Source: Bin34 sp963422415 (GTDB taxonomy: Bacteria > Chloroflexota > Anaerolineae > Caldilineales > Caldilineaceae). From it: a DNA stretch of 64,000 nucleotides. Location of the stretch: contig OY729430.1 of the NCBI GenBank assembly GCA_963422415.1, forward strand, positions 3,038,001-3,102,000, given 5' to 3'. The stretch's first letter is position 1. Each line of letters begins with the position of its first letter. Position numbers and translations under genes: made by a program. The notes beneath the pieces are model-generated. The model worked only from the letters and a program-made list of their open reading frames with translations. It made no database searches and had not been told where the DNA came from. Positions 34,790 through 44,021 of the stretch are shown piece after piece.

Positions 34790-35779
34790 CAGGGTCTGGG
34801 TCACGCCCTGCAGGGTGATCTCTTCGGCCCGGTGGCAACTCACAAAGTGATGGGGCTGCACCTCTTGCAGCTCGGGAGCTTCCGTCTTGCAGATGGATTC
34901 GGCGTATTGACAGCGCGGATGAACATAACATTCCGATGGGCGGGTCGACGGGATTGGCCACTGCGTCCGGCAGTGAAATGTGCTTCGAGCGGATGCGCGG
35001 ATCCGGCTCCAGCACGGGCGCTCAGGACTTCCGTGTAGGGGAATACAGAGGATGGGAGAAGAGCGTGCCACTTCGATCGTCTTGCCTACATACATGACGG
35101 TCGCAGACATGGGAGACTACACTCAGATCGTCCGCCACAAAGAGAAAGAGATTGGGTCAGGTTGAATTCGTCCTGCAAGTCCTGCAGCAAGTTCAGAGTC
35201 TGGACCTGGGTGTCTCCATCCAGCGTCGAGATTGGTTCGTTACAGACGATGAATTGCGGGTTCGAAGCCAAGGACCAGGCAATTCCGATGCGCTGCTGTT
35301 GACCTCCATTGAAGGCGTGGAGATACCGATTCATGTACTCGGGGCACAGCCCTACGTTGCGCAACAGGTCGTCGACCACCTGGTTTTCCAAATCCTCGGC
35401 CGCTGTCCATATTGTTGACCGTCAAGGGCTCTCCCACAATCTGCAGAATGGTCAGGTGCGGATTCAGAGTGGAAAAGGGATCTTGAAAGATCATCTGCCC
35501 GAAGGTGCGAAAGTCCCAAAGCTCCTCTTTCGAGATGGACAGGAGATCCACTTCCTGATCCGAATTCCGCATGTAGTAGCGAATGGCTCCAGACGTGGGC
35601 TCAATGGCGCGCAACAGACAGTGGCCGATCGTGTTCTTGCCACAGCCGCTTTCTCCGACCAGACCCAAGATTTCTCCACGCCGCACCTGAAAACCGACTC
35701 CGTCAACTGTTTTCACATGCCCCTTGGCTCGATCCAGAAACCCCTTCTGAATGAGGTAATACTTGTACAAATTCTGCAT
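34790..35779 (-). pseudogene. oppF: Decayed oligopeptide ABC transporter ATPase OppF/DppF
   Basis: The protein can be followed over three frames. It begins MQNLYKYYLIQKGFLDRAKG, with Walker A GESGCGKNT (consensus GCGKST) and MIFQDPFSTLNPH. After a shift comes NRYLHAFNGGQQQRIGIAWS, where the LSGGQ signature is damaged to FNGGQ. Last comes HPRCQYAESICKTEAPELQE with VACHR-like FVSCHRAEEI in another frame. The family assignment is clear; two frameshifts and altered motifs make it inactive. It is convergent with glpK. Confidence 0.85.
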
Positions 35780-35809
35780 GTCCAGCTGCTAGGCATAGAG
35801 GACGCAGGA

Positions 35810-36110
35810 CGCTATGACCCGGCTCCGTTTCAATCTAGGGGGGCAGTTCCGCAGCGCAGCGGCCCCGTCTGGAACTCCTCGCACCGGGGATGGAAGGGAC
35901 AGCCCGGCGGCACATGAAAAGGGTCTGGAACCATGCCGGTCACCGCCCCCAACGCTTCACCTTGTGCCCGATGCGCAGCATGGAACGCAGGATCGCCTTG
36001 GTGTAGGAGCGTTGCGGGTTATGGCCTGCGCCGAAACGCTCTTGCCGCAGCCCGTCTTCTCCCTTGGAACAGGCCAGTCTAAGTAACGCATATGTGGCTG
36101 GTGAACGTGC
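35810..36110 (-). pseudogene. oppD: Remnant of oligopeptide ABC transporter ATPase OppD/DppD
   Basis: Two conserved OppD pieces lie side by side with most of the protein deleted between them: the Walker A region KTGCGKSVSAQAI and then the C-terminal AVTGMVPDPFHVPPGCPFHP with RCEEF. This fits a large internal deletion. It lies directly upstream of the decayed oppF, the normal gene order, so both parts of the ATPase pair have been lost. No opp permease or binding-protein gene is nearby. Confidence 0.75.
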
Positions 36111-36278
36111 ACCTTGACAGGATTCCGGTTCGGCGCCGGATTCGCAATTGGGCGTTGTGTCCTATAGGCTATCCATAGTGCTTGCCGCATTCATGGCCGT
36201 TGCAATTCCCTCTGCCGCACCCTCGCAAACATCAACTTCACGGGCATTCTCGCCTCTCTGGCCCCCTAATCTCTTGCG

Positions 36279-38324
36279 ATGACCCAGACACAAGCCAAGG
36301 CCTCTCTGCGGGGAATCCGGTTGAGGCTGATTCTGGCATTCCTGCTATGGACGGCGCTGGGTAGCGGCAGCTCCATATGGGCCGCCCCCAAGGCAACCCA
36401 GTTGCTGCCCTGTACGGATCCCTTGGGCTGTATTGAGTATCCCGCGGGCGCCGCGGCGTTAATCGGCGGACTGCACGACCTTTCCCCATACGGTTCCCGG
36501 GTAGGCGCAGAGCAGGTCCAGGCAGCACGCCTGGCAGTGCAGAGTTTTGGTTCCCTGCTAGGCCATCGCGTCGAATACCGAGCTCTTGACACCCGTTGCA
36601 ACGCCACCACGGCCCTGAACCTGATGGAAGCTCAGGAGACGGAGACCACACTGTTGGGTTTCGTGGGGGCCACCTGCAATGACGTGACCCAAGAATTGAT
36701 TCTGAAGGCCAGTGGCGCAGGATCCGTACTCATGGCCCCCAGCGCCACACGCCCCGCCTTCACGAGTTCCAGTCTCCACCAGCCCGAGGGTCGCTGGCAA
36801 CCCGGCTTTTATGCCATGGCGTCCAGCGACCTTAGCCAAGGCATTGCCACGGCCCATTTTGCCATCCATAATCTGGGACTCCGTCAGCTCGTCATTATTG
36901 GGGATGGCAGCCAGGACTCGACGTACCTGAGTGAAGTGGTGTCGCATGCCTTCCAGATTCAGGGGGGTCACATCCTGGAACACCGAGTCGTGCCCACCAG
37001 CGATACCGACCTGAACGCCTTGCTGGAACATCTCTCCATCTCGCAACCTACCGCCATTTATCTGCCGGTTTCGCATCAGCATGCGCTCCGATTTCTGCAG
37101 AAAGTGAAGGGCCAGACGGCATTTCAGACTTTCCCCATTCTGGTCAGCGCAAGCTGGCTGGAGGCCGATATTGCCCAAGCAGCACAGAACTCGAACCTGA
37201 CGTTGTATGCAACGGGTTCCGGGCCCCGGTCGCATGCCGTTTCGACTTTTTTGCACCATTGGCAAGCGACCTATGGCGAGAGTCCCCGGACCATGGCCGG
37301 TCCGCAGGCCTTCGATGCCGTCACCATGTTGCTGCAGGCGGCCCGCCTGGTGGCGGTCACGGACAGTCGGGACAATGTTTCCATTGGCCGCCTGGCGTTG
37401 CGTCAGGCCCTGTCGCAGATGGCAGGCTTCCCCGGCGTATCGGGCGTGCTGGACTGCTCGGTCACCGGGTACTGTGGGGCAGATGACGCTTGGGCCATCT
37501 TCCAGTTCACCACCGGCCCGGCCTTGGGCGTCACTTGGCCAGCGACGGTGGTCCAGCATTCCATGCCGCCGACCCTTGTCCGTCCACTGTATCAAGGCCG
37601 CGGCGTAGCGGTGCAGAGCATTCTCGAGGGGCCGCATGTGGACTTCCCACAAGTGGGCACGTTGCAGCGGCACGCCATCTATCCAGTTCGGCAAGTATCT
37701 CCGGATCAGGCTTGGTACAACTTGCAGGCGGGGGGCTGGGTACCGGTCGAAACCTTGGAGCTGTATGACTTGGGGTTGCCCGTAGCCACGTTTGTGCCGC
37801 CGTTGCCCGTGACCGCGGATGCAACGTTGGATCGGAAAGTCGGTCAGGCAACCTGGCCCGTACCATTCCGTTCCACCTTTGAAACGACAGATAGATTTTA
37901 TGTAACCCTAACGCAATTTCTGAGGGAAGGCGACCGCGAGTACGGCGCCACTGTGCCCCCCTCCGGCCATGTCCCCACTTTCTGTCCGTACTGCGGCCAC
38001 ATTGGCCTGCGCATCTCGCTGGAAAACAAGAAAGGAGGCACGGACCGCACCGTCTCGATCCACGACTTCCACTTGCGGCGAGTCCGCGCGGGAGATGACC
38101 TGACCGAGATCATTCCAGCCGCCAATCTCAAGTGCAGATCGCACCGCTTCCGCAATGATCAAGTGGTGGTGAAGCCCTTCGTCGGCGTGATAGAGCGGGA
38201 TCTCTGCTTTGCCGTGCCTGACACTTCCCGAGTGGCTTGGTTCTATACGCTGGTCTACGCCCCTTCCGCGACCGATGTCGCGGAAGAGGCCTCTGCGAAG
38301 CCACTGCACTTCAGCTTGCAATAG
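36279..38324 (+). CDS. Type I periplasmic-binding-protein-like protein with SH3-like segment
   Basis: The 681-residue protein has a signal peptide or anchor (LRLILAFLLWTALGSGSSIWA). It then has a region like the LivK/LivJ family of branched-chain amino acid binding proteins, about residues 40-430: DLSPYGSRVGAEQVQAARLA, VEYRALDTRCN, LLGFVGATCNDVTQ, AGPQAFDAVTMLLQAARLV. Residues about 440-495 look like a bacterial SH3 domain (VGTLQRHAIYPVRQ, AWYNLQAGGWVPVETLEL). The last 170 residues hold a CPYCG motif and have no recognised family. It could serve livHMGF, but the fused domains suggest a surface-bound receptor. It is the only gene between decayed oppDF and glpD. Confidence 0.75.
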   Translation: MTQTQAKASLRGIRLRLILAFLLWTALGSGSSIWAAPKATQLLPCTDPLGCIEYPAGAAALIGGLHDLSPYGSRVGAEQVQAARLAVQSFGSLLGHRVEYRALDTRCNATTALNLMEAQETETTLLGFVGATCNDVTQELILKASGAGSVLMAPSATRPAFTSSSLHQPEGRWQPGFYAMASSDLSQGIATAHFAIHNLGLRQLVIIGDGSQDSTYLSEVVSHAFQIQGGHILEHRVVPTSDTDLNALLEHLSISQPTAIYLPVSHQHALRFLQKVKGQTAFQTFPILVSASWLEADIAQAAQNSNLTLYATGSGPRSHAVSTFLHHWQATYGESPRTMAGPQAFDAVTMLLQAARLVAVTDSRDNVSIGRLALRQALSQMAGFPGVSGVLDCSVTGYCGADDAWAIFQFTTGPALGVTWPATVVQHSMPPTLVRPLYQGRGVAVQSILEGPHVDFPQVGTLQRHAIYPVRQVSPDQAWYNLQAGGWVPVETLELYDLGLPVATFVPPLPVTADATLDRKVGQATWPVPFRSTFETTDRFYVTLTQFLREGDREYGATVPPSGHVPTFCPYCGHIGLRISLENKKGGTDRTVSIHDFHLRRVRAGDDLTEIIPAANLKCRSHRFRNDQVVVKPFVGVIERDLCFAVPDTSRVAWFYTLVYAPSATDVAEEASAKPLHFSLQ

Positions 38325-38376
38325 GCGATACCACGCCCAACCTGAAAGCCAAGCCCTGGTGCCGCACCGTTCCACC

Positions 38377-40059
38377 ATGCCCTTCCTTCGTCGCCGCTCG
38401 GAACTGCTGGCTGACCTTCGCCAGCAACAGCACGTGTCGGTTCTCATTGTGGGAGCCGGAATCAACGGCAGCGCCGTGTTTCGGGAATTGGCGTGCCAAC
38501 ACGTGGACACTCTGCTGGTTGACCGCGGAGATTACGGAGGTGGCGCCAGCGCCTCCTCCTCCAACCTGATCCACGGCGGTCTGCGCTACCTGGAGTACGG
38601 CGAGTTGCGGCTGGTCCGGGAAGCCATCCAAGAGCGCAATCGCCTGCTTAGGAACGCCGCACATTGTGTCAAGCCCTTATCCACGCGCATTCCCCTTTTC
38701 AGTCGCAGCTCCGGTCTGCTGAATATACCGCTGCGATGGCTGCGCATTCCCCGCAAGCCTAAACCCCGGGGAGCTTGGACAGTCCGGATAGGCCTCTCCC
38801 TCTACGATGCCTACTCCCGTACTGTGGTCAGTGACCTGCCGACATCAAGCCTAGAGGCCCGCGCACCGAGTCTAGCTCGGTTCCCTAGCCTGAATCCCGC
38901 GATTCAGGCGACAGCCCAGTATTACGAGGCAGTGCTGCTCCATCCGGAACGGCTAAATCTGCAGCTTTTGCAGGAAGGAGAATATCGACATCCCGGCTGT
39001 AGAGCCCTCAATTACCTGCATTTGAAATCGATAGGGGTCGACGGCGTGACGCTGCAGGACTCCATGGAAGGCGAGACATTCCATATCAAGCCCCGGCTGA
39101 TCGTCAACGCGGCGGGACCTTGGATCGATCGAATCAATCACAGACTGGGACTGACGACGAGCTACATCGGAGGAACCAAGGGATCCCACCTGGTGCTGGA
39201 TCATCCGGATCTTTTTGAAGCGTTGCGGGGACACATGTTCTTCTTCGAGAATACGGATGGCCGCATTGTCCTGATGTACCCTTGGCATCATCGGGTCCTG
39301 ATTGGCACTACCGACATTCCTGTGCAAAACCCGGATCAGGCTGTCTGCACGGACCAGGAAGCCACCTATCTGCTGAACATGATCTCCTTGGTCTTTCCCA
39401 AAATTACGGCAACCGCTCGTCATATAGTTTTCCGATACAGCGGGGTACGGCCTCTGGGAGCGACTACAGGGCCGGCCGCCGCCATCAGCCGTGATCACCA
39501 GCTGCAGTTCGATCCGCCTGCGCAGGGCCGGCCCCCCATGTACTCTCTCATAGGGGGCAAATGGACCTCGTGTCGCGCCTTCGCGGAACAGACCGTGAAT
39601 GTCCTGCTCCGGGATTTGCACCTCCCGCGCCAAATGACCACGCGGGACCTGCCCATTGGCGTTCCGGCCAATCCCCACATTGACACCTCGGCCAAGGCCA
39701 TGGGCCTCAACCAGGACAGTTATCGGTCGCTGTGCCAACGCTACGGCGCAATCCCCAGCGCCATGGCGGAGCTGTTTTGCAGCAAGGTCAATCCAGGCAA
39801 CGAAGTGCCTGCCACCGAGTATCTCTACGCAGAACTGGAATATCTGTGTCGGCACGAACGAGTGGTGCATCTGGACGATCTGCTGCTGCGCCGGACCCAG
39901 CTGGCAAAACTGGGGCTGCTGGACTCTCGTTCCATACAAGCCGCGGCCGGATTGGCCGCGGACAGCCTGCACTGGTCTGCGGATCGGAAAAAACAAGAGT
40001 TGGATCGCTGTCTGCGACTGCTGCAGAAGCGACATGGGCTGGATTTGACACAGGACTAA
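38377..40059 (+). CDS. glpD: Aerobic-type glycerol-3-phosphate dehydrogenase
   Basis: GlpD is a membrane-associated FAD enzyme oxidising glycerol-3-phosphate to dihydroxyacetone phosphate and passing electrons to quinone. The 560-residue protein has the FAD-binding VLIVGAGINGSAVFRELA, SSNLIHGGLRYLEYGELRLV, VNAAGPWIDRINH, GTKGSHLVLDHPDL, RVLIGTTDIP and the C-terminal DUF-like helical domain with YLCRHERVVHLDDLLLRRTQ. The ATG at 38377 gives the family's usual start; no strong ribosome site is seen. It completes the GlpF-GlpK-GlpD glycerol route. Confidence 0.95.
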   Translation: MPFLRRRSELLADLRQQQHVSVLIVGAGINGSAVFRELACQHVDTLLVDRGDYGGGASASSSNLIHGGLRYLEYGELRLVREAIQERNRLLRNAAHCVKPLSTRIPLFSRSSGLLNIPLRWLRIPRKPKPRGAWTVRIGLSLYDAYSRTVVSDLPTSSLEARAPSLARFPSLNPAIQATAQYYEAVLLHPERLNLQLLQEGEYRHPGCRALNYLHLKSIGVDGVTLQDSMEGETFHIKPRLIVNAAGPWIDRINHRLGLTTSYIGGTKGSHLVLDHPDLFEALRGHMFFFENTDGRIVLMYPWHHRVLIGTTDIPVQNPDQAVCTDQEATYLLNMISLVFPKITATARHIVFRYSGVRPLGATTGPAAAISRDHQLQFDPPAQGRPPMYSLIGGKWTSCRAFAEQTVNVLLRDLHLPRQMTTRDLPIGVPANPHIDTSAKAMGLNQDSYRSLCQRYGAIPSAMAELFCSKVNPGNEVPATEYLYAELEYLCRHERVVHLDDLLLRRTQLAKLGLLDSRSIQAAAGLAADSLHWSADRKKQELDRCLRLLQKRHGLDLTQD

Positions 40060-40455
40060 ACGCTGGTCACGAAACGGTGGCGAGTTTCACAAGGGACTGC
40101 AGGGCGGTCTTGTCCACTTTTTAGGTCATCCAACCCTATGTGTCTCTATGCATATGACACTGAAGGGAACGATCGAGAATGGCACAATGGTGACACGGAG
40201 TCCATCCAAGAGGGGCGGCCACCCCCGGCCAGCGGCAAGGCTTCCAGACGGTTCGGCCTGACAGCCCTGCCACCACTGCTCTGCCCTAGGTAGATGCCTA
40301 TATGCCGATCGGACCTCTGATTCCCCGGTGCAGCGGACTGCGGTAGCGGACGTGTCACCTCCTCAGCCTCAAATGACGCAACGGGAAGACCGGACACGGC
40401 GGGACTCTGGCGCGCTCGTTTGTTTCTCCCGCCTGCCTTCTTTTTGAGAGAGTCT
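40060..40455. other. Intergenic region with one short antitoxin-like frame
   Basis: A roughly 400-bp gap between glpD and a convergent membrane-protein gene. A short plus frame at 40154-40261 (35 residues) begins MTLKGTIENGTMV and ends RLPDGSA. That vaguely resembles small proteins of the form GTxENGxI...LPDGTxV found near toxin genes, but it is too short and too uncertain to call a gene. No terminator with a T-tract is evident. Confidence 0.3.
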
Positions 40456-41310
40456 CTACGCCAAAAGCAGAAGCGTGGAGTTGACTTCGATGAGATACAT
40501 CACTGCCAGCACCAGTCCGCTATAGATGCCATATTGCAACATCAATCTGGGCCGCAAGGTTTGATCCAGCCCATTTTGGCAGACATTGACCAGCAGGAAG
40601 AAGGTCCAGGTCAAGAGGGCCCCTTTGGTCAACTTTTCAAACGGGGACAAGCCCAGTATCAGAGCCACTTCACACATGATCAGACCCACCACTAGTACAT
40701 GCTGCAGCAGTTCAGGCCCCAGTGCAGTGCGATCCCGCAGCAATTCAATGGAGAGAAGAATGGTTGTGCCGGCAATCAACGGCACAATGAATATCAGGCG
40801 ATTCTGGGCTTGATAGAGCAACAAGAAGAGCAGAAATGCCGCCAAATAGGCAATGCCATGCAACAGAAAGGTGAATTGGCCGACGTGGGGATGATCCGCC
40901 TGCAATGATTCATAGAGCAGAAAGAGAGTCAGCATATAGATCCCAATCGCAACCAACATGGCCAGGACCGAGACAATCATGGCCATCGGCAAAGGCTGCG
41001 CCATGACCACGATAATGCCCAGCGCGGCCGGAAGACTGTACAGGGGCCAGTTGTCTCTCATCCGTCTCTGCCATGACAAGGCCTGCAAGAGAGGATGAAT
41101 CTGCACCACGCTGTCCGTGACCACGAAGGAGACCAGTAGAGCCACCAGCACTTCAATGGCGTTGGTTGGCACCTGCACAATGATGTGGCCTTCGCCTATT
41201 GACGGGGAGGTCCATGTAATTTCAGGCAAGGTCCAGATTAGCGTCATGGTCAGAGCCAGAGCCATAATCCAGCCCGCTACGCTTATGCGCTGTGCAAGTT
41301 CAGGAACCAT
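40456..41310 (-). CDS. Polytopic membrane protein, unknown function
   Basis: The 284-residue protein has about eight hydrophobic spans, starting VAGWIMALALTMTLIWTLP and ending LVLAVMYLIEVNSTLLLL. A cytoplasmic-like loop reads HPLLQALSWQRRMRDNWPLY. It has no recognised catalytic or transporter motif. Its neighbours are envelope genes: it is divergent, by 64 nt, from the O-antigen-ligase-like gene. It could take part in surface polysaccharide export or be a small uncharacterised membrane family. Confidence 0.65.
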   Translation of the reverse strand: MVPELAQRISVAGWIMALALTMTLIWTLPEITWTSPSIGEGHIIVQVPTNAIEVLVALLVSFVVTDSVVQIHPLLQALSWQRRMRDNWPLYSLPAALGIIVVMAQPLPMAMIVSVLAMLVAIGIYMLTLFLLYESLQADHPHVGQFTFLLHGIAYLAAFLLFLLLYQAQNRLIFIVPLIAGTTILLSIELLRDRTALGPELLQHVLVVGLIMCEVALILGLSPFEKLTKGALLTWTFFLLVNVCQNGLDQTLRPRLMLQYGIYSGLVLAVMYLIEVNSTLLLLA

Positions 41311-41374
41311 GTAACGTCTGGATCATATCGATGAGAGCACTCCTCCATCCTACCCGACCCCGCCTCACCCTGCC

Positions 41375-43900
41375 GTGAAAGCCTCCGCACGCAGGCTTTT
41401 CCGTCCATCCCTGTGGGTAAGCTGTGGAGCATTGTTGTCGTTATGGACCGCTCTGATGATCTTACCCGATACCGTCTCCCTTTTTGTCTCCGCCGCCCAA
41501 CTGGGCTGGTCATCGAACCCCTCCGCGGACATCCTGCCAATAGGCCAGGCAGTGGATTGTCGGAGCAGCGATTCCGGTCCCGAGTTGGTGGATTGCATCA
41601 GGTCTCACGCCGAAAACGGGACTGACCCCACCTGGATTTTCCTGCCGGTACGGTGGGCAGACATAGAGAGAACCGAGGGGATCCTGGATTGGAGATCCCT
41701 GGAAACCGCCATGGCTCTGGTAGAGAGTCAGAGATGGGAACCCATCCTGGCTCTGCAATCCGTTCCACCTTGGCTGGCCTTGAAGATGCCCCGATCGGAC
41801 AGGGACAGTCCCATTGCGATCTCTTCCTTTGCCGCGAAATTCGCCCTCTTCAGCGGCCAGGTGGCCCAGCGATTCGGCGATCAGGTCCAACTCTATCAGC
41901 TGGGGCAGATTGCCAATGGCCCTGTGCCGAACTTTCCCTTTGGCGTGAACCCCGTACGCTACGGCCAGATGGTCCGTGCGACCGGGCCGGTTCTCCGGGC
42001 CGCAGACCCGGATGCCATGACACTCACGGCTCCATTGCTGCCCGTGGCTGTCAATTCTCTGTCTACCATGTCTTCAGCGACCTGGCTCCACCGATGGGAA
42101 GACACCGGCGCCGCTGCAACATCTGACATTGTGCTGTTGCAGCCTGGTGTAATCGATCCAAGAGCACCGCAGCCCTTCGCATTGCACGTACACCCCTTTG
42201 CCCAAGGACAGCCCCAAGGCCCGGACCGATGGGTGCTGACCTCTACGGAAAACCCGCAAGTCTGGAGCGTGTTGGCACAGGAAAACATGAACAGAGCCGC
42301 CGCCAGTCCATTTCGGAGCGGAAGCAATCTGACCCGCCACGGAGGGACATATCTGACACTTCTGCTGTTGCCGCTGCTTGTAGTGGTGAGCTGGCTGCGA
42401 TCGGTTCCACCGTGGACCAAGGCCCTGCAGCATTGGTTGCCAGCGCCATACAAAGAGAGGCAGGATGCGGGCTGGTGGCTGGGCACCCTGGCCTTGCTGG
42501 GGGCCGTCTATCTGACTTCCTCCTGGCTCTGGGCTGTGGTGCCCCTGGTGCTGTTGTCCGGGATGGCCCTGGCCCGACCCACTTCCTTGTGGCTCTTGAC
42601 CTTGGCAGTCTTGCCCCTGCACCAGATTCATGCCAATTTTCTGACTCCCTTGACGCATCAGCCCTTTTCCCTGGCTCCGGCCCACATACTGACGTTCGCC
42701 CTGACTCCGGCGCTCCTTTGCAGACGTCCCCTGTATCCCGCCACCTCCAAAGGCTATCTGGCCTGGTTGCTCGGAGGCTGGTTTCTGCTCCTCTTCCTGG
42801 GAGGCCTAGGGGTCATACATACAAGTCACTTCAGTCAATGGACAAGACTTGGGCTCTTTCCGGGATGGCTGGCCTTGCTGACTTTGGGTATAGGATTGAA
42901 TCACAGGAATGCCAAAGCCGGATTGACCAGTCTGGCTATCGGGATCAGTCTCTTTGGACTTCTGGCTCTGATCCAATGGGCTGCGGGACAGAATTCGGCA
43001 GCAGGCACACTGTTGCGTCTTTCCGGTCCGACGTTCTCTCCCAATCATGCGGCCATGCTATTGGAGAGGGGCCTCTGGCTCTTGCCGCCTCTGGCAGGAA
43101 TGGCTTCCCAACGCTGGAGGCGCATAGGTTGGATTGGACTGGCCACTTTGACCTCCGTGGCCTTGCTCCTGACCCTGAGCCGCGGCGCCTTGACACTGGG
43201 CCTTTTGGGAGGTCTGCTGGCATTTGGGATTTCCCTGCGCCGCATGCCCAGCCTGAATTCCACGGTACGGGGCAAATGGAACGCTGCCGCCATCGCCGTG
43301 TCTGCACTGGCGATGGGAATCGGCATTGTCTTCCTGCGCGTGGGGTTATGGGAAAGATTTCTGGATTCAACCCCGGTGACCGCCCGCCTGCAGATCTGGA
43401 TTCACACTTGGCACATGGTGAAAGCCCACCCTTGGTTCGGTTTGGGCGTAGATGGCTTCTACCACCAGGCAGCCGCGTCGTTTCCCGGTTCCACGGCTGT
43501 CAGTCCCGACATCTCCCATGCCCACAATGTCTGGCTGGAGGCCCTTTCCCGCTGGGGTGTGGCGGGCTGGATTTGGATGGCGGGCTTGGCTGTAGGGATT
43601 GGCTGGCGGCGCACAGTTCCCACAAACCGACAGTCCCGTTGGCTCATGGCTGGAGCTGCGGGGGCCTTGCTGGCAGGTCTGGCCCATGCCCAAGTGGATG
43701 CCTTCTGGCATTGGCCCGACGTGGCCGCCATCAATCTGACCATGCTGCTCAGCCTCGTCGCCTTGCGAGAGCCAGACAGGGGCATGAAACGACACTGCAA
43801 CGCCCTGACGAAGCAGATACCTGATGCGAGGGGACACGTACCTTGGGTGAGCCCTAGGGCTCACCCAAGCCTGTTCACCCGTCATCGTCGCCATCCTTAG
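41375..43900 (+). CDS. O-antigen-ligase-like membrane protein with N-terminal glycosidase-like domain
   Basis: The 841-residue protein has two parts. Residues about 40-320 resemble a glycoside hydrolase TIM barrel: WIFLPVRWADIERTEGILDW, LAL-Q-x-VPPWLA and YQLGQIANG fit clan-A hydrolases, but the catalytic glutamates cannot be assigned with certainty. Residues about 325-790 hold about 12 membrane spans, with the O-antigen ligase/polymerase features LTLSRGALTLG, HPWFGLGVDGFY and HAHNVWLEALSRWGVAGW. It probably joins or polymerises surface glycans. The start is a GTG. The last 40 codons, with a 28-bp palindrome, may be read-through beyond the ancestral end. Confidence 0.8.
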   Translation: MKASARRLFRPSLWVSCGALLSLWTALMILPDTVSLFVSAAQLGWSSNPSADILPIGQAVDCRSSDSGPELVDCIRSHAENGTDPTWIFLPVRWADIERTEGILDWRSLETAMALVESQRWEPILALQSVPPWLALKMPRSDRDSPIAISSFAAKFALFSGQVAQRFGDQVQLYQLGQIANGPVPNFPFGVNPVRYGQMVRATGPVLRAADPDAMTLTAPLLPVAVNSLSTMSSATWLHRWEDTGAAATSDIVLLQPGVIDPRAPQPFALHVHPFAQGQPQGPDRWVLTSTENPQVWSVLAQENMNRAAASPFRSGSNLTRHGGTYLTLLLLPLLVVVSWLRSVPPWTKALQHWLPAPYKERQDAGWWLGTLALLGAVYLTSSWLWAVVPLVLLSGMALARPTSLWLLTLAVLPLHQIHANFLTPLTHQPFSLAPAHILTFALTPALLCRRPLYPATSKGYLAWLLGGWFLLLFLGGLGVIHTSHFSQWTRLGLFPGWLALLTLGIGLNHRNAKAGLTSLAIGISLFGLLALIQWAAGQNSAAGTLLRLSGPTFSPNHAAMLLERGLWLLPPLAGMASQRWRRIGWIGLATLTSVALLLTLSRGALTLGLLGGLLAFGISLRRMPSLNSTVRGKWNAAAIAVSALAMGIGIVFLRVGLWERFLDSTPVTARLQIWIHTWHMVKAHPWFGLGVDGFYHQAAASFPGSTAVSPDISHAHNVWLEALSRWGVAGWIWMAGLAVGIGWRRTVPTNRQSRWLMAGAAGALLAGLAHAQVDAFWHWPDVAAINLTMLLSLVALREPDRGMKRHCNALTKQIPDARGHVPWVSPRAHPSLFTRHRRHP
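43842..43869. repeat. Perfect 28-bp palindrome
   Basis: The sequence is a perfect dyad: half-site CTTGGGTGAGCCCT followed by its reverse complement, with no loop. It lies within the last 20 codons of the O-antigen-ligase-like frame. No T-tract follows, so it is not an ordinary terminator. It could be a protein-binding site, a dispersed repeat element, or part of a two-hairpin end with the terminator at 43957. Confidence 0.8.
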
Positions 43901-43956
43901 AGCTGGACCGTCCGCCAGAGGGTGCACGGCAACACCGCGAGACCCCAAAAGCAAAA

Positions 43957-43981
43957 CGCCGGCGGCCAAAAGCCGCCGGCG
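43957..43981 (-). terminator. Rho-independent terminator of the four-repeat lipoprotein gene
   Basis: Reading leftward, a 10-bp GC-rich stem (CGCCGGCGGCT arm) with a 5-nt loop is followed by GTTTTGCTTTT. It sits 41 nt downstream of the stop of the minus-strand lipoprotein gene. It is a strong and well-placed candidate. Confidence 0.8.
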
Positions 43982-44021
43982 GGAAAACCAAGGTGCACTG
44001 CGCGTGCCACCACATCCAAGA

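Noticed and set aside
36558..37694. A 378-codon minus-strand frame within the binding-protein gene
   Set aside because: Antisense shadow; the plus frame has a signal peptide and family motifs.
40154..40261. A 35-residue antitoxin-like peptide after glpD
   Set aside because: Only a short stretch looks like the family and no toxin gene follows; kept only as a note on the intergenic region.
42229..43824. A 531-codon plus-strand frame inside the O-antigen-ligase-like gene
   Set aside because: Its translation is Gly/Arg/Ser-rich without hydrophobic spans, while the other frame gives clean membrane segments and family motifs.
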